Source: Desulfobacterales bacterium (GTDB taxonomy: Bacteria > Desulfobacterota > Desulfobacteria > Desulfobacterales > C00003106). Taken from it: DNA of 19,425 nt. The stretch lies in contig DAOVGD010000013.1 in assembly GCA_030672555.1 (NCBI GenBank), positions 1 through 19,425 of the forward strand, in the 5' to 3' direction. Shown piece after piece: positions 7,034 through 15,033 of this stretch (position 1 is its first letter; every line of letters begins with the position of its first letter). A program made the translations under genes and the position numbers. The notes below the pieces were generated by a model, which saw nothing but the letters and a program-made list of their open reading frames with translations, was not told the origin of the DNA and made no database searches.

Positions 7034-9037
7034 ATGAAAAAAAGAATCACATTTAAACCGGGATCTCTAAAAACTTATGTAAGTGAAGGTGAAACAATTT
7101 TAGATGCGGCGTTGGGAGCCGGCATTCATATAAATTCTTCCTGCGGTGGTCAGGGGCTTTGCGGAAAGTGCAAGGTTTTTATAGAAGAGGGGGAGATAGT
7201 TTCCGAGCCAAGTGATAAAATAAGCGATGAAGATTATAAAAAAGGGGTCAGATTAGCATGTAATAGCCGTATCTTTTCTGATTGTATAATTAAGATTCCG
7301 GTGGAATCGAGAGTTCCTGATAAGATATTAATAGAAAAACAGACCCTTACAAAAGGCGAAAGAAAGATAGCTGAACTTGAAACAAGGTCTTTTGTCAGAA
7401 TTTGGTGTTTTAATCCTCCGATTATAAAAGTTTTTTTAAAACTCGATCCCCCAACGGTCACGGATAACAAAAATGACCTTTCTCGATTATTAAGAAAATT
7501 AAATGACCTATATTTAATAAGAAATGTGTCTATAGATGTTTCCTGTCTAAGAATATTGCCAACCGTATTGAGAGAAGCCGAGTGGAATATAACAGTAACG
7601 TTAGAAAAAATTTATCTTGACTATGACTTGGGGGTGTCCGCTGTTGAAACCGATAGAATATACAAAATAATAGAAATAGAGCCAGGCAATACCTTTAAAA
7701 ATCAATATATTGTCGCATTAGATATTGGTACTACCACCATCTGTGGTCAATTGCTTGATATGTTCTCGGGACGGGTGGTTGCGGAAGCAGCAACATATAA
7801 TAAGCAGATGGAGTGTTGTGGTGATGATGTTATTACAAGAATTGTTTTTGCGACGACTCCTGGAGGAAGAAAAAAATTACAACAAGAGGTAATTGTTTCC
7901 GTAAATGAAATTATAAACGAGTTAGTAAAAAAGTCAGGTACTTCAAAAGATCACATTGTTTATATTGCTTCTGCGGGAAATACCACAATGACCCATCTTC
8001 TGCTCGGGTTGGAGTCTCGTTATATAAGGGAGGCGCCATATGTGCCGTCCGCAAGTTTTTTCCCTCCTATTAAAGCTTCGGAGTTGGGTATAGATGTAAG
8101 AGACAACGTAACAATAAGAAATTTTCCTGCTGTGGCAAGCTATGTTGGAGGAGATGTTGTTGCTGGAGTTCTCGGATCCGGCATTTTTCAGAGAAAAAAG
8201 CTTACTCTCTTTATAGATATTGGTACAAACGGCGAGATTGTCCTTGGAAATTCCGAATGGCTTGTCTGTGCCGCCTGTTCCATGGGACCCGCTTTTGAAG
8301 GAGGAGGGATCCTTCACGGGATGAGGGCAGATGTGGGCGCCATAGAAGGATTTCGCATAAATCCCGTAACGTTGGAACCGATGATGATTACCATTGGAAA
8401 AGCACGCCCACGAGGAATCTGCGGTTCCGGTTTAATAAGTTTGTTAGCGGAACTACTTTATTCTTCCATTATCGACCGCCAGGGAAAATTTGTAAGGGAC
8501 CTTAATACAAAAAGGGTTAGACAAAGTGATACAGGATATGAATATGTAGTTGCGTGGGCCGAACATACCGATATTGGAAAAGATATTATTATCACCGAAG
8601 GAGATATAGAAAATCTGATTAGGGCCAAGGGGGCTCTTTTTGCCGGATGTATTACTTTGCTTGAAAGTGTAGGTTTTTCGCTTGAGGAAGTAGATCATAT
8701 TTTTATAGCAGGGGCTTTTGGCCGGTATATTAATTTGGAAAAGGCAAAGCTTATAGGACTCCTTCCGGATATTCCATTAGAAAAATTTTCTTTTATAGGA
8801 AACGGGTCGTTAATGGGCGCCCGCCTTGCTTCTTTTTCACAGGACATGTTTAGAGAAGGAGGGCGTATCTCCAGTATGATGACAAATATTGAATTGAGTG
8901 ATAGTCCGACCTTTATGAATAATTACGTAGCCTCACTTTTTCTCCCCCATACCAATGCCGATTTATTTCCGGAAGTGAGCAAGAAGCTGTTAGAATCAGA
9001 AAAAATAACAAAGAAGGAGAGGGGCTTAGGTGAATAG
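7034..9037 (+). CDS. RACE-type activator of corrinoid protein: 2Fe-2S ferredoxin plus ASKHA domain
   Basis: A 667-residue protein of the ferredoxin-ASKHA (DUF4445) family, whose studied members reductively reactivate inactive Co(II) corrinoid proteins at the expense of ATP (RamA, and AcsV in acetogens). The N-terminal plant-type 2Fe-2S domain has C37, C43 and C46 (CGGQGLCGKC) and C76 (RLAC). A linker leads to the ASKHA fold with ALDIGTTT (D230), FIDIGTNGEIVLG, CSMGPAFEGGG, RGICGSGLI and FIAGAFGRYI motifs. AAGGA lies six bases before the ATG. Its 3' end overlaps the cooC start by 8 bp, so the two are probably translated together. With cooC as neighbour, the corrinoid iron-sulfur protein of the Wood-Ljungdahl pathway is the likeliest target; a methyltransferase corrinoid protein is the alternative. 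No corrinoid protein gene lies in the window. Confidence 0.88.
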   Translation: MKKRITFKPGSLKTYVSEGETILDAALGAGIHINSSCGGQGLCGKCKVFIEEGEIVSEPSDKISDEDYKKGVRLACNSRIFSDCIIKIPVESRVPDKILIEKQTLTKGERKIAELETRSFVRIWCFNPPIIKVFLKLDPPTVTDNKNDLSRLLRKLNDLYLIRNVSIDVSCLRILPTVLREAEWNITVTLEKIYLDYDLGVSAVETDRIYKIIEIEPGNTFKNQYIVALDIGTTTICGQLLDMFSGRVVAEAATYNKQMECCGDDVITRIVFATTPGGRKKLQQEVIVSVNEIINELVKKSGTSKDHIVYIASAGNTTMTHLLLGLESRYIREAPYVPSASFFPPIKASELGIDVRDNVTIRNFPAVASYVGGDVVAGVLGSGIFQRKKLTLFIDIGTNGEIVLGNSEWLVCAACSMGPAFEGGGILHGMRADVGAIEGFRINPVTLEPMMITIGKARPRGICGSGLISLLAELLYSSIIDRQGKFVRDLNTKRVRQSDTGYEYVVAWAEHTDIGKDIIITEGDIENLIRAKGALFAGCITLLESVGFSLEEVDHIFIAGAFGRYINLEKAKLIGLLPDIPLEKFSFIGNGSLMGARLASFSQDMFREGGRISSMMTNIELSDSPTFMNNYVASLFLPHTNADLFPEVSKKLLESEKITKKERGLGE

Positions 9038-9791
9038 TTTAATTGCAATGGCAGGCAAGGGGGGGACGGGAAAGACAACCATTGCCGGTTTTTTAATAAG
9101 ATACTTGATTGATAATAAAATAAAACCGATCCTTGCAGTGGATGCAGACCCGAATTCTAATCTAAATGAAGTCCTGGGGGTGAATGTTAATTTAACACTT
9201 GGTGAAGCGAGAGAAGGATTAAAGAATGACGTTCCAGCAGGGATGACCCGGGATATGTATATGGAATATAAGATTCAGGAGGCGGTAGTAGAAGAAAAAG
9301 ACTTTGATCTAATTGTTATGGGTCGTCCTGAAGGGGCAGGATGTTATTGTCATGCAAATTCCTTACTCTCAAAATATATGGATCTTCTTGCCGGGAATTA
9401 TAGAATACTTGTCATGGACAACGAGGCGGGCATGGAACATATCAGCAGATTGGTAGCAAAAGAGCCTGAAATACTGTTGATTGTCTCAGATCCAACCTTT
9501 CGAGGAGTACAGGCAGCTGAAAGAATATTAAATCTTTCAAAGGAACTGAATCTCGGCGTAAAAAATGCTTACCTGATCATCAACCGCGTAGTTGGTTCCC
9601 TCCCAGAATCTGTAGATGAATTTATCAAAAAATCTAAAATTACATTAGCAGGATGTGTCCCGGAAGATAACATGGTTGCTGAATTTGATGCTAAAGGAAA
9701 ACCCACATTTAGTCTTCCAAAGGACTCCAAGGCGATCCAGGCGGCAACCGAGATATTTGATAAGATAGTAAATAGTTCTCATGCTTCGTGA
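9030..9791 (+). CDS. cooC: CooC-type nickel-insertion ATPase for CO dehydrogenase
   Basis: A 253-residue P-loop ATPase of the MinD/ParA superfamily. It has a deviant Walker A motif with signature lysine (GKGGTGKTT, residues 9-17), DADPNSNL, and the CxC motif C105-Y106-C107 (GCYCHAN) that in CooC binds metal at the dimer interface. This distinguishes it from MinD and ParA. The family matures CO dehydrogenase or acetyl-CoA synthase by nickel insertion (CooC, AcsF). The start is GTG 9030, preceded by AAGGAGAGG, and overlaps the end of the RACE gene. Its own 3' end overlaps recN by 11 bp. Which nickel enzyme it serves (CODH or ACS) cannot be decided because neither is in the window. Confidence 0.88.
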   Translation: MNSLIAMAGKGGTGKTTIAGFLIRYLIDNKIKPILAVDADPNSNLNEVLGVNVNLTLGEAREGLKNDVPAGMTRDMYMEYKIQEAVVEEKDFDLIVMGRPEGAGCYCHANSLLSKYMDLLAGNYRILVMDNEAGMEHISRLVAKEPEILLIVSDPTFRGVQAAERILNLSKELNLGVKNAYLIINRVVGSLPESVDEFIKKSKITLAGCVPEDNMVAEFDAKGKPTFSLPKDSKAIQAATEIFDKIVNSSHAS

Positions 9792-11514
9792 TCTTTCCAT
9801 CAAGAATTTTGCCATTATTGATAATATACACATTTCCTTTTCTAAAGGCCTTGCTGTCCTTACCGGAGAAACCGGGGCGGGTAAATCTATCATTATCAAT
9901 TCCCTGAAACTTATATTAGGAGAAAGATCATCAACTGATCTAATAAAGACTGGCAGGGAATACGCGGAGGCAGAAGCCTTTTTCGAGATAACCCCCGGTA
10001 GTGAAGCAGGAAAGGCAATGGAAGCCCAGGGGTTTGATCAAGTAGAAGGTTTAAGTGTACGACGCATTATTGCCAGGAATGGTAAAAATAAGACATTCAT
10101 TAATGGTCATCGTGCTACACTTCAAATGATGACCGGTATTACTGAAAAATTGATAAGTATATCCGGACAGCATGCGTACCAGATACTTCTGAAACCAGAA
10201 CACCACCTTGCCATCCTGGACCAATTCACCGGCCTTAAGGAACTTCGAAACAGGGTCTCTGAATGCTATAATAAGATGCTTCCTCTAATGGAAAAACTTC
10301 ATCAATTAGAAGAACAAAAAGGGCGAGAGGCCGAAGAGAGAGAACTTTTGTTGTTTCAGGAAAAAGAGATCGCCCTTGCGAATCTTTCTCCAAAAGAAGA
10401 AATAGAGCTGGATCAAGAGAGATCCCGGCTTAAGAATGTGGAAGTACTATATGGGACGCTTGGAAGGTGTATCGAGAGGTTGTATGGATCAGAAGGTTCG
10501 GTCGTGGAATGGTTAACAGAGATCGGAAAAGATGTAGAGAGTCTGGGAAAGATTGATACGAAACTGACCCCAATTGCTGAAAACATTCTTTCTGCTGCGT
10601 ATCAAACGGAGGATTGTGTCGCAGACCTCCGTTCCTACACAGAGTCCCTGTCCTTTGATCCGGACCGATTGGAAAAGGTAGAAGAACGCCTCGATACCAT
10701 TCAAAAACTTAAACGCAAGTATGGTAAGACCATAGAGGACATTCTTTGCTCTCTTGATAAGATAAAGAAAAAGCTGGAAGCGCTGCAAAGCTCCTCTGAA
10801 AGGATAGCGGCGCTCGAAGAAAAACTTTTTGAGCAAAACAAGACGATATGTGAACTGTCAAGAGAACTGTCGGAGAAACGTAAAGAGGGAGCAAAAAGAT
10901 TTTGTCGCAGGGTGCAAGAGGAGTTGGGATCTCTTGAGATGCGAGGCACCAAAGTTGATATCCTTTTTGAATACACGGAAGGAGACCGTAATAGTTCCAA
11001 TCAATATCTTGATGTAGATGGAAAGGTAATAGGTGAAACAGGATTTGACCGCATATCGTTTTTGATTTCTCCGAATGTTGGAGAAAGATTAAAACCACTA
11101 ATCGATATTGCCTCAGGAGGCGAATTGTCAAGAATAGTTTTAGCATTAAAAGCCATAATGGCAGACCGAGATGATATTGGAACCATATTCTTTGACGAAG
11201 TAGATGCAGGGATCGGAGGGAGTGTTGCAGAGACCGTTGGACAGAAGATGAAAGAAATTTCTAAATACCACCAAGTCGTTTGTATAACCCATCTTCCACA
11301 AATTGCGAGCTTTGGCGACCACCACTTTAAGATTTCAAAGGAGACAGATGAAGGACTTACATACACGACCATAGAACCTATAGATGGTGAGGACCGTATA
11401 AACGAGATCGCCAGGATGCTGGGCGGTGTTAAGATTTCAAAAAAAACCCTTGATCATGCAAAAGAGATGTTGGGTTGGCAACAAAAAGGGGTCTGTGACA
11501 CCAAAAAGGCTTGA
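9781..11514 (+). CDS. recN: DNA repair protein RecN (SMC-like)
   Basis: SMC-like ATPase of recombinational double-strand-break repair. It has 577 residues, close to the usual 550-570. The N-terminal half-domain has Walker A GETGAGKS (29-36) after the typical MLRDLSIKNFAIID start. The middle (about 150-390) is charged and coiled-coil-like. The C-terminal half has the signature SGGELSRIVLALK, Walker B IFFDEVDAGIGG and THLPQIAS. The start ATG lies inside the end of cooC (11-bp overlap), so translation is probably coupled. Functional linkage of a repair gene with CODH maturation is not obvious; co-transcription may simply reflect a co-directional run near the putative origin. Confidence 0.96.
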   Translation: MLRDLSIKNFAIIDNIHISFSKGLAVLTGETGAGKSIIINSLKLILGERSSTDLIKTGREYAEAEAFFEITPGSEAGKAMEAQGFDQVEGLSVRRIIARNGKNKTFINGHRATLQMMTGITEKLISISGQHAYQILLKPEHHLAILDQFTGLKELRNRVSECYNKMLPLMEKLHQLEEQKGREAEERELLLFQEKEIALANLSPKEEIELDQERSRLKNVEVLYGTLGRCIERLYGSEGSVVEWLTEIGKDVESLGKIDTKLTPIAENILSAAYQTEDCVADLRSYTESLSFDPDRLEKVEERLDTIQKLKRKYGKTIEDILCSLDKIKKKLEALQSSSERIAALEEKLFEQNKTICELSRELSEKRKEGAKRFCRRVQEELGSLEMRGTKVDILFEYTEGDRNSSNQYLDVDGKVIGETGFDRISFLISPNVGERLKPLIDIASGGELSRIVLALKAIMADRDDIGTIFFDEVDAGIGGSVAETVGQKMKEISKYHQVVCITHLPQIASFGDHHFKISKETDEGLTYTTIEPIDGEDRINEIARMLGGVKISKKTLDHAKEMLGWQQKGVCDTKKA

Positions 11515-11539
11515 CAACCGATGTTTTGCCTATTAGTTT
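11511..11539 (+). promoter_or_regulatory. Possible sigma-70 promoter for the cimA-ilv cluster
   Basis: A perfect TTGACA (11511-11516) overlaps the recN stop. At a spacing of 17 bp is TAGTTT (11534-11539), a poor -10. It sits 67 bp before the cimA start in the only sizeable gap between recN and cimA, which is why it is listed. No attenuator-type leader peptide rich in Ile, Val or Leu codons was found in the 91-bp gap. Confidence 0.25.
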
Positions 11540-11605
11540 AAAAAGCTTAACCCGTTTAGGGGGATAAATATCAACGTTCGTTTTGGTCGGAGACTCGCTC
11601 AAAAA

Positions 11606-13204
11606 ATGAAAAAGATCATTCTTTATGACACAACCCTTAGGGATGGTAACCAGGGAGAAAATATTAACTTCTCCGTCGAAGATAAGATTCGAGTCGCCCA
11701 AAAACTTGATGAGTTCGGAGTACACTATATTGAAGGCGGGTGGCCCGGATCAAATCCCAAGGACATACAATTTTTTGAATTGGCAAAGAATGTGGATTTC
11801 AAGACGGCATGTATCGTTGCGTTTGGAAGTACCCGAAGGCCAAAAACTCACCCTAAGAAAGATAGTAATCTCCAAGCACTCCTTAACGCCAATACCAGGG
11901 CGATAACCGTTTTTGGTAAGACATGGGATCTTCATGTAAAAAAAGTGATGTCTAACACCTTAAAAGAAAACTTGGCTATGATCTCCGATACGGTGGCCTT
12001 TCTTCGTTCACATGACAGGGAAGTTATCTACGATGCCGAACACTTTTTCGATGGTTATAAGGCTAATCCACAGTACGCAGCAAAGACGATACAGGCGGCC
12101 GTTTCGGGAGGGGCGAACGTAATTGTCTTTTGTGATACAAATGGAGGGACTCTTCCTTTTGAATTGCAGGAAATAATGGAACAGATCATGCCAACAATTC
12201 CGGTAAAAGTGGGTATCCATGCCCATAATGACATCGGTCTTGGGGTTGCAAATACTCTTGCTGCAGTACAAGCCGGAGCACGCATGGTTCAGGGGACGAT
12301 CAATGGCTACGGGGAAAGGTGTGGCAATGCCGACCTGACAGCAATTATACCGAATCTTCAACTCAAAATGGGCCTCCCCTGTCTTCCTGAGGAAAATCTT
12401 TCTCGACTTACCGAGGTGTCTCGCTATGTAAGTGAAATTGCCAATGTACCACCCTTTAACGGACGACCATTTGTCGGAAAAAGCGCGTTCGCTCACAAGG
12501 GAGGGATTCATGTAAGCGCTGTCATGAAGACCTCCAAAGCATACGAACACATTGATCCGGAAAAGCTAGGAAACCTGCGACGCGTCTTGGCGTCGGATCA
12601 ATCGGGAAGAAGTAATATAAACTACAAGGCAAAGGAATTTGGAATTGAGCTCAAAGAAGATGGTTCTGACAGCAGGAAAATCGTTCAGGAAGTAAAACGA
12701 TTAGAACATGAAGGGTATCAATTTGACGCTGCTGAAGGATCCTTTGAACTTTTGATGAAAAGGCTTTCCGGTCAGTTTGATCCTCCATTTCATCTGGAAT
12801 CGTTTCGAGTAACCACGGAGAAAAATAAGGATCTTCCGAGCAAGGCCTATGCAACAATAAAAATTTCCGTGGGTTCTGAGGAAGAAATTACGGCCGCGGA
12901 AGGCAATGGACCCGTAAATGCGCTCGACAATGCACTTCGAAAGGCCCTTAACAAGTTCTTTAAAGCAGGGCTTGAAAAGATGCATTTGGTCGATTTTAAG
13001 GTAAGGGTGATTGAAGGGCAAGACGCCACTGCTGCCAAGGTACGTGTTTTTATAGAATCTCGTGATGAAAAGGCGATCTGGAGCACCATCGGCGTTTCAG
13101 AAGATGTGATTTCAGCAAGCTGGGAGGCATTAGCAGACAGTTTTAACTATAGGCTCTGCAAGGCTACCAATAAGAAAAAAGGCAAGAAAAGCAAGAGAGG
13201 GTAG
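11606..13204 (+). CDS. cimA: (R)-citramalate synthase
   Basis: Condenses pyruvate and acetyl-CoA to citramalate, the first step of threonine-independent isoleucine synthesis. It has 532 residues. The HMGL-like TIM barrel starts with DTTLRDGNQGE (R12-D13 catalytic region), followed by GGWPGSNPKD, which marks the citramalate synthase branch rather than LeuA. Metal-binding HAHNDIGLG and NGYGERCGNADL are present. The C-terminal region (about 390-515) is the LeuA-type allosteric domain, where isoleucine would be expected to inhibit. The ribosome-binding site before ATG 11606 is weak. It leads the ilv genes, 6 bp ahead of ilvD, so the cluster can make both isoleucine and valine. An isopropylmalate synthase is less likely given the GGWPGSNPKD segment. 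Confidence 0.92.
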   Translation: MKKIILYDTTLRDGNQGENINFSVEDKIRVAQKLDEFGVHYIEGGWPGSNPKDIQFFELAKNVDFKTACIVAFGSTRRPKTHPKKDSNLQALLNANTRAITVFGKTWDLHVKKVMSNTLKENLAMISDTVAFLRSHDREVIYDAEHFFDGYKANPQYAAKTIQAAVSGGANVIVFCDTNGGTLPFELQEIMEQIMPTIPVKVGIHAHNDIGLGVANTLAAVQAGARMVQGTINGYGERCGNADLTAIIPNLQLKMGLPCLPEENLSRLTEVSRYVSEIANVPPFNGRPFVGKSAFAHKGGIHVSAVMKTSKAYEHIDPEKLGNLRRVLASDQSGRSNINYKAKEFGIELKEDGSDSRKIVQEVKRLEHEGYQFDAAEGSFELLMKRLSGQFDPPFHLESFRVTTEKNKDLPSKAYATIKISVGSEEEITAAEGNGPVNALDNALRKALNKFFKAGLEKMHLVDFKVRVIEGQDATAAKVRVFIESRDEKAIWSTIGVSEDVISASWEALADSFNYRLCKATNKKKGKKSKRG

Positions 13205-13210
13205 TACATA

Positions 13211-14869
13211 GTGAAAAGTGATATAGTTAAGGTTGGGATAGAAAGAGCCCCGCACAGGTCCCTTTTCAAGTCAATGGGGTATACCAACGAAGAGCTGCGT
13301 CGTCCGTTGGTAGGGATTGCCAATTCCGCCAATGAGATTGTCCCGGGCCATGTTCATCTCAATAAGATTGTGGAAGCGGTCAAGGCCGGCGTATATATGG
13401 CCGGCGGCACTCCGATAGAATTCGGAACTATTGGGGTGTGTGACGGTATAGCTATGAATCATATAGGGATGAAATATTCCCTTGGAAGCAGGGAATTGAT
13501 CGCCGATTCTGTAGAGGTTATGGCTATAGCGCATGCCTTTGATGCGTTGGTTATGGTCCCCAACTGCGACAAGATTGTCCCGGGAATGCTTATGGCCGCA
13601 GCCCGCCTCGATATTCCCACAATTGTGATCAGCGGCGGTCCGATGCTGGCTGGCCAGCTTGGAGAAAAGAAGATAGATCTGATCAGCGTGTTTGAGGCTG
13701 TGGGAGCGGTTAAGTCGGGGAAGATAACCGAGGAACAAGTCTTGGAAATAGAAGACAATGCCTGCCCCACCTGCGGCTCGTGTGCAGGTATGTTTACTGC
13801 GAACTCAATGAATTGTCTGACAGAGGCGATAGGTATGGGGCTCCCCGGAAACGGGAGCATTCCCGCGGTAATGGCAGCACGAATACGGTTGGCCAAGAAA
13901 GCAGGGATGAAGATAATAGATCTTTTAGAAAAAGGGATTACCCCACGAAAGATTTTGACGGAAGAAGCTTTTATTAATGCCCTTACCGTTGACATGGCCC
14001 TCGGGTGTTCCACGAACACCGTTCTACACCTTACAGCCCTTGCAAACGAGGCGGGTGTTGATATTGATTTGGACAAGATCAATGAAATCAGCAAGAGGAC
14101 CCCTCATCTTTGTTCTCTCAGCCCCGGTGGGAGGCACCACTTAGAGGACTTAGACAGAGCTGGGGGGGTCTGCGCCATCATGAAAGATCTTTCAGATAAG
14201 GGTCTTATAACGACCGAATGTATGACAGTCACCGGAAAGACCGTTGGAGAGAATATTGAACCATGTGTTGTGCAAGACAGATCAGTTATCCGGTCTACGG
14301 ACGATCCTTATCATAAAGAAGGAGGCCTGGCGGTCCTTTTCGGAAACATAGCGCCGTCAGGATGCGTTGTGAAGCAATCAGCGGTAGATCCCAAAATGCT
14401 TTCCCATGAAGGTCCGGCCAGGGTTTTCGACAGCGAGGAAGAAGCGGTCACAGCCATTATGGGAGAAGAAATCAAAAAAGGGGATGTGATCGTCATCCGC
14501 TATGAGGGACCAAGGGGTGGTCCCGGAATGCGGGAGATGTTGACACCTACTTCAGCCATTGCCGGAATGGGGTTGGATGTCGATGTCGCCCTTATAACAG
14601 ATGGACGTTTTTCCGGGGGCACCAGAGGGGCATCAATAGGTCATGTTTCTCCTGAGGCAATGGAAGGGGGACTAATCGCTATTGTCCGTGATGGTGACAT
14701 GATTTCCATTGATATTCCTGGCAAATCGATTAATCTCAAGGTTTCGGACGAAGAGACTAAAAAAAGACGTTCAACGTGGAAGGCTCCGGGGCCAAAGATA
14801 ACCAAAGGATATATGGCGCGATACGCGCAAATGGTAACGTCGGCAGCCACAGGAGCAGTGTTCAAGTAG
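13211..14869 (+). CDS. ilvD: Dihydroxy-acid dehydratase
   Basis: Dehydrates 2,3-dihydroxy acids to 2-oxo acids in isoleucine and valine synthesis. It has 552 residues and starts at GTG 13211 with GAGAGGG upstream. Iron-sulfur and active-site motifs are PNCDK (C119), CPTCGSCAGMFTANSMNC (C185, C188, C191), and GRFSGGTRG near the C-terminus. The first cluster position found in some homologues (PCN) is PGH here, as in E. coli IlvD, so a 4Fe-4S, oxygen-sensitive enzyme is expected. It follows cimA by 6 bp. Its TAG stop (14867-14869) is formed partly by the inverted-repeat element that follows; without the element the stop would read TAA. Confidence 0.96.
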   Translation: MKSDIVKVGIERAPHRSLFKSMGYTNEELRRPLVGIANSANEIVPGHVHLNKIVEAVKAGVYMAGGTPIEFGTIGVCDGIAMNHIGMKYSLGSRELIADSVEVMAIAHAFDALVMVPNCDKIVPGMLMAAARLDIPTIVISGGPMLAGQLGEKKIDLISVFEAVGAVKSGKITEEQVLEIEDNACPTCGSCAGMFTANSMNCLTEAIGMGLPGNGSIPAVMAARIRLAKKAGMKIIDLLEKGITPRKILTEEAFINALTVDMALGCSTNTVLHLTALANEAGVDIDLDKINEISKRTPHLCSLSPGGRHHLEDLDRAGGVCAIMKDLSDKGLITTECMTVTGKTVGENIEPCVVQDRSVIRSTDDPYHKEGGLAVLFGNIAPSGCVVKQSAVDPKMLSHEGPARVFDSEEEAVTAIMGEEIKKGDVIVIRYEGPRGGPGMREMLTPTSAIAGMGLDVDVALITDGRFSGGTRGASIGHVSPEAMEGGLIAIVRDGDMISIDIPGKSINLKVSDEETKKRRSTWKAPGPKITKGYMARYAQMVTSAATGAVFK

Positions 14870-15011
14870 TGTCATCCAGAAAAGGCATCTTTTGTCCCAA
14901 TACTGCGTTCTCCGCAGGTTTCTATCCTCGACGTAGCGTTGCTACGCCTCCGGTAGAAACCTTTGTGCGGCCTTGTCTTGGGACAAAATCTACCATTTCT
15001 GGATGACACTA
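14867..15011. repeat. MITE-like long palindrome inserted at the ilvD stop codon
   Basis: The ends TAGTGTCATCCAGAAA (14867-14882) and TTTCTGGATGACACTA (14996-15011) are perfect inverted repeats. Further pairing: TTTTGTCCCAA (14890-14900) with TTGGGACAAAA (14978-14988), AGGTTTCTA (14916-14924) with TAGAAACCT (14954-14962), and CGTAGC (14932-14937) with GCTACG (14941-14946). TA stands at both outer ends, as after insertion with TA duplication. Core strings TCCTCGAC and GCCTCCGG are shared with the element at 1-147. It lies between ilvD and ilvB and would form a very long hairpin in the mRNA. No coding frame is supported. Confidence 0.88.
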
Positions 15012-15033
15012 AATTAGTACAAAATAAAAACTT

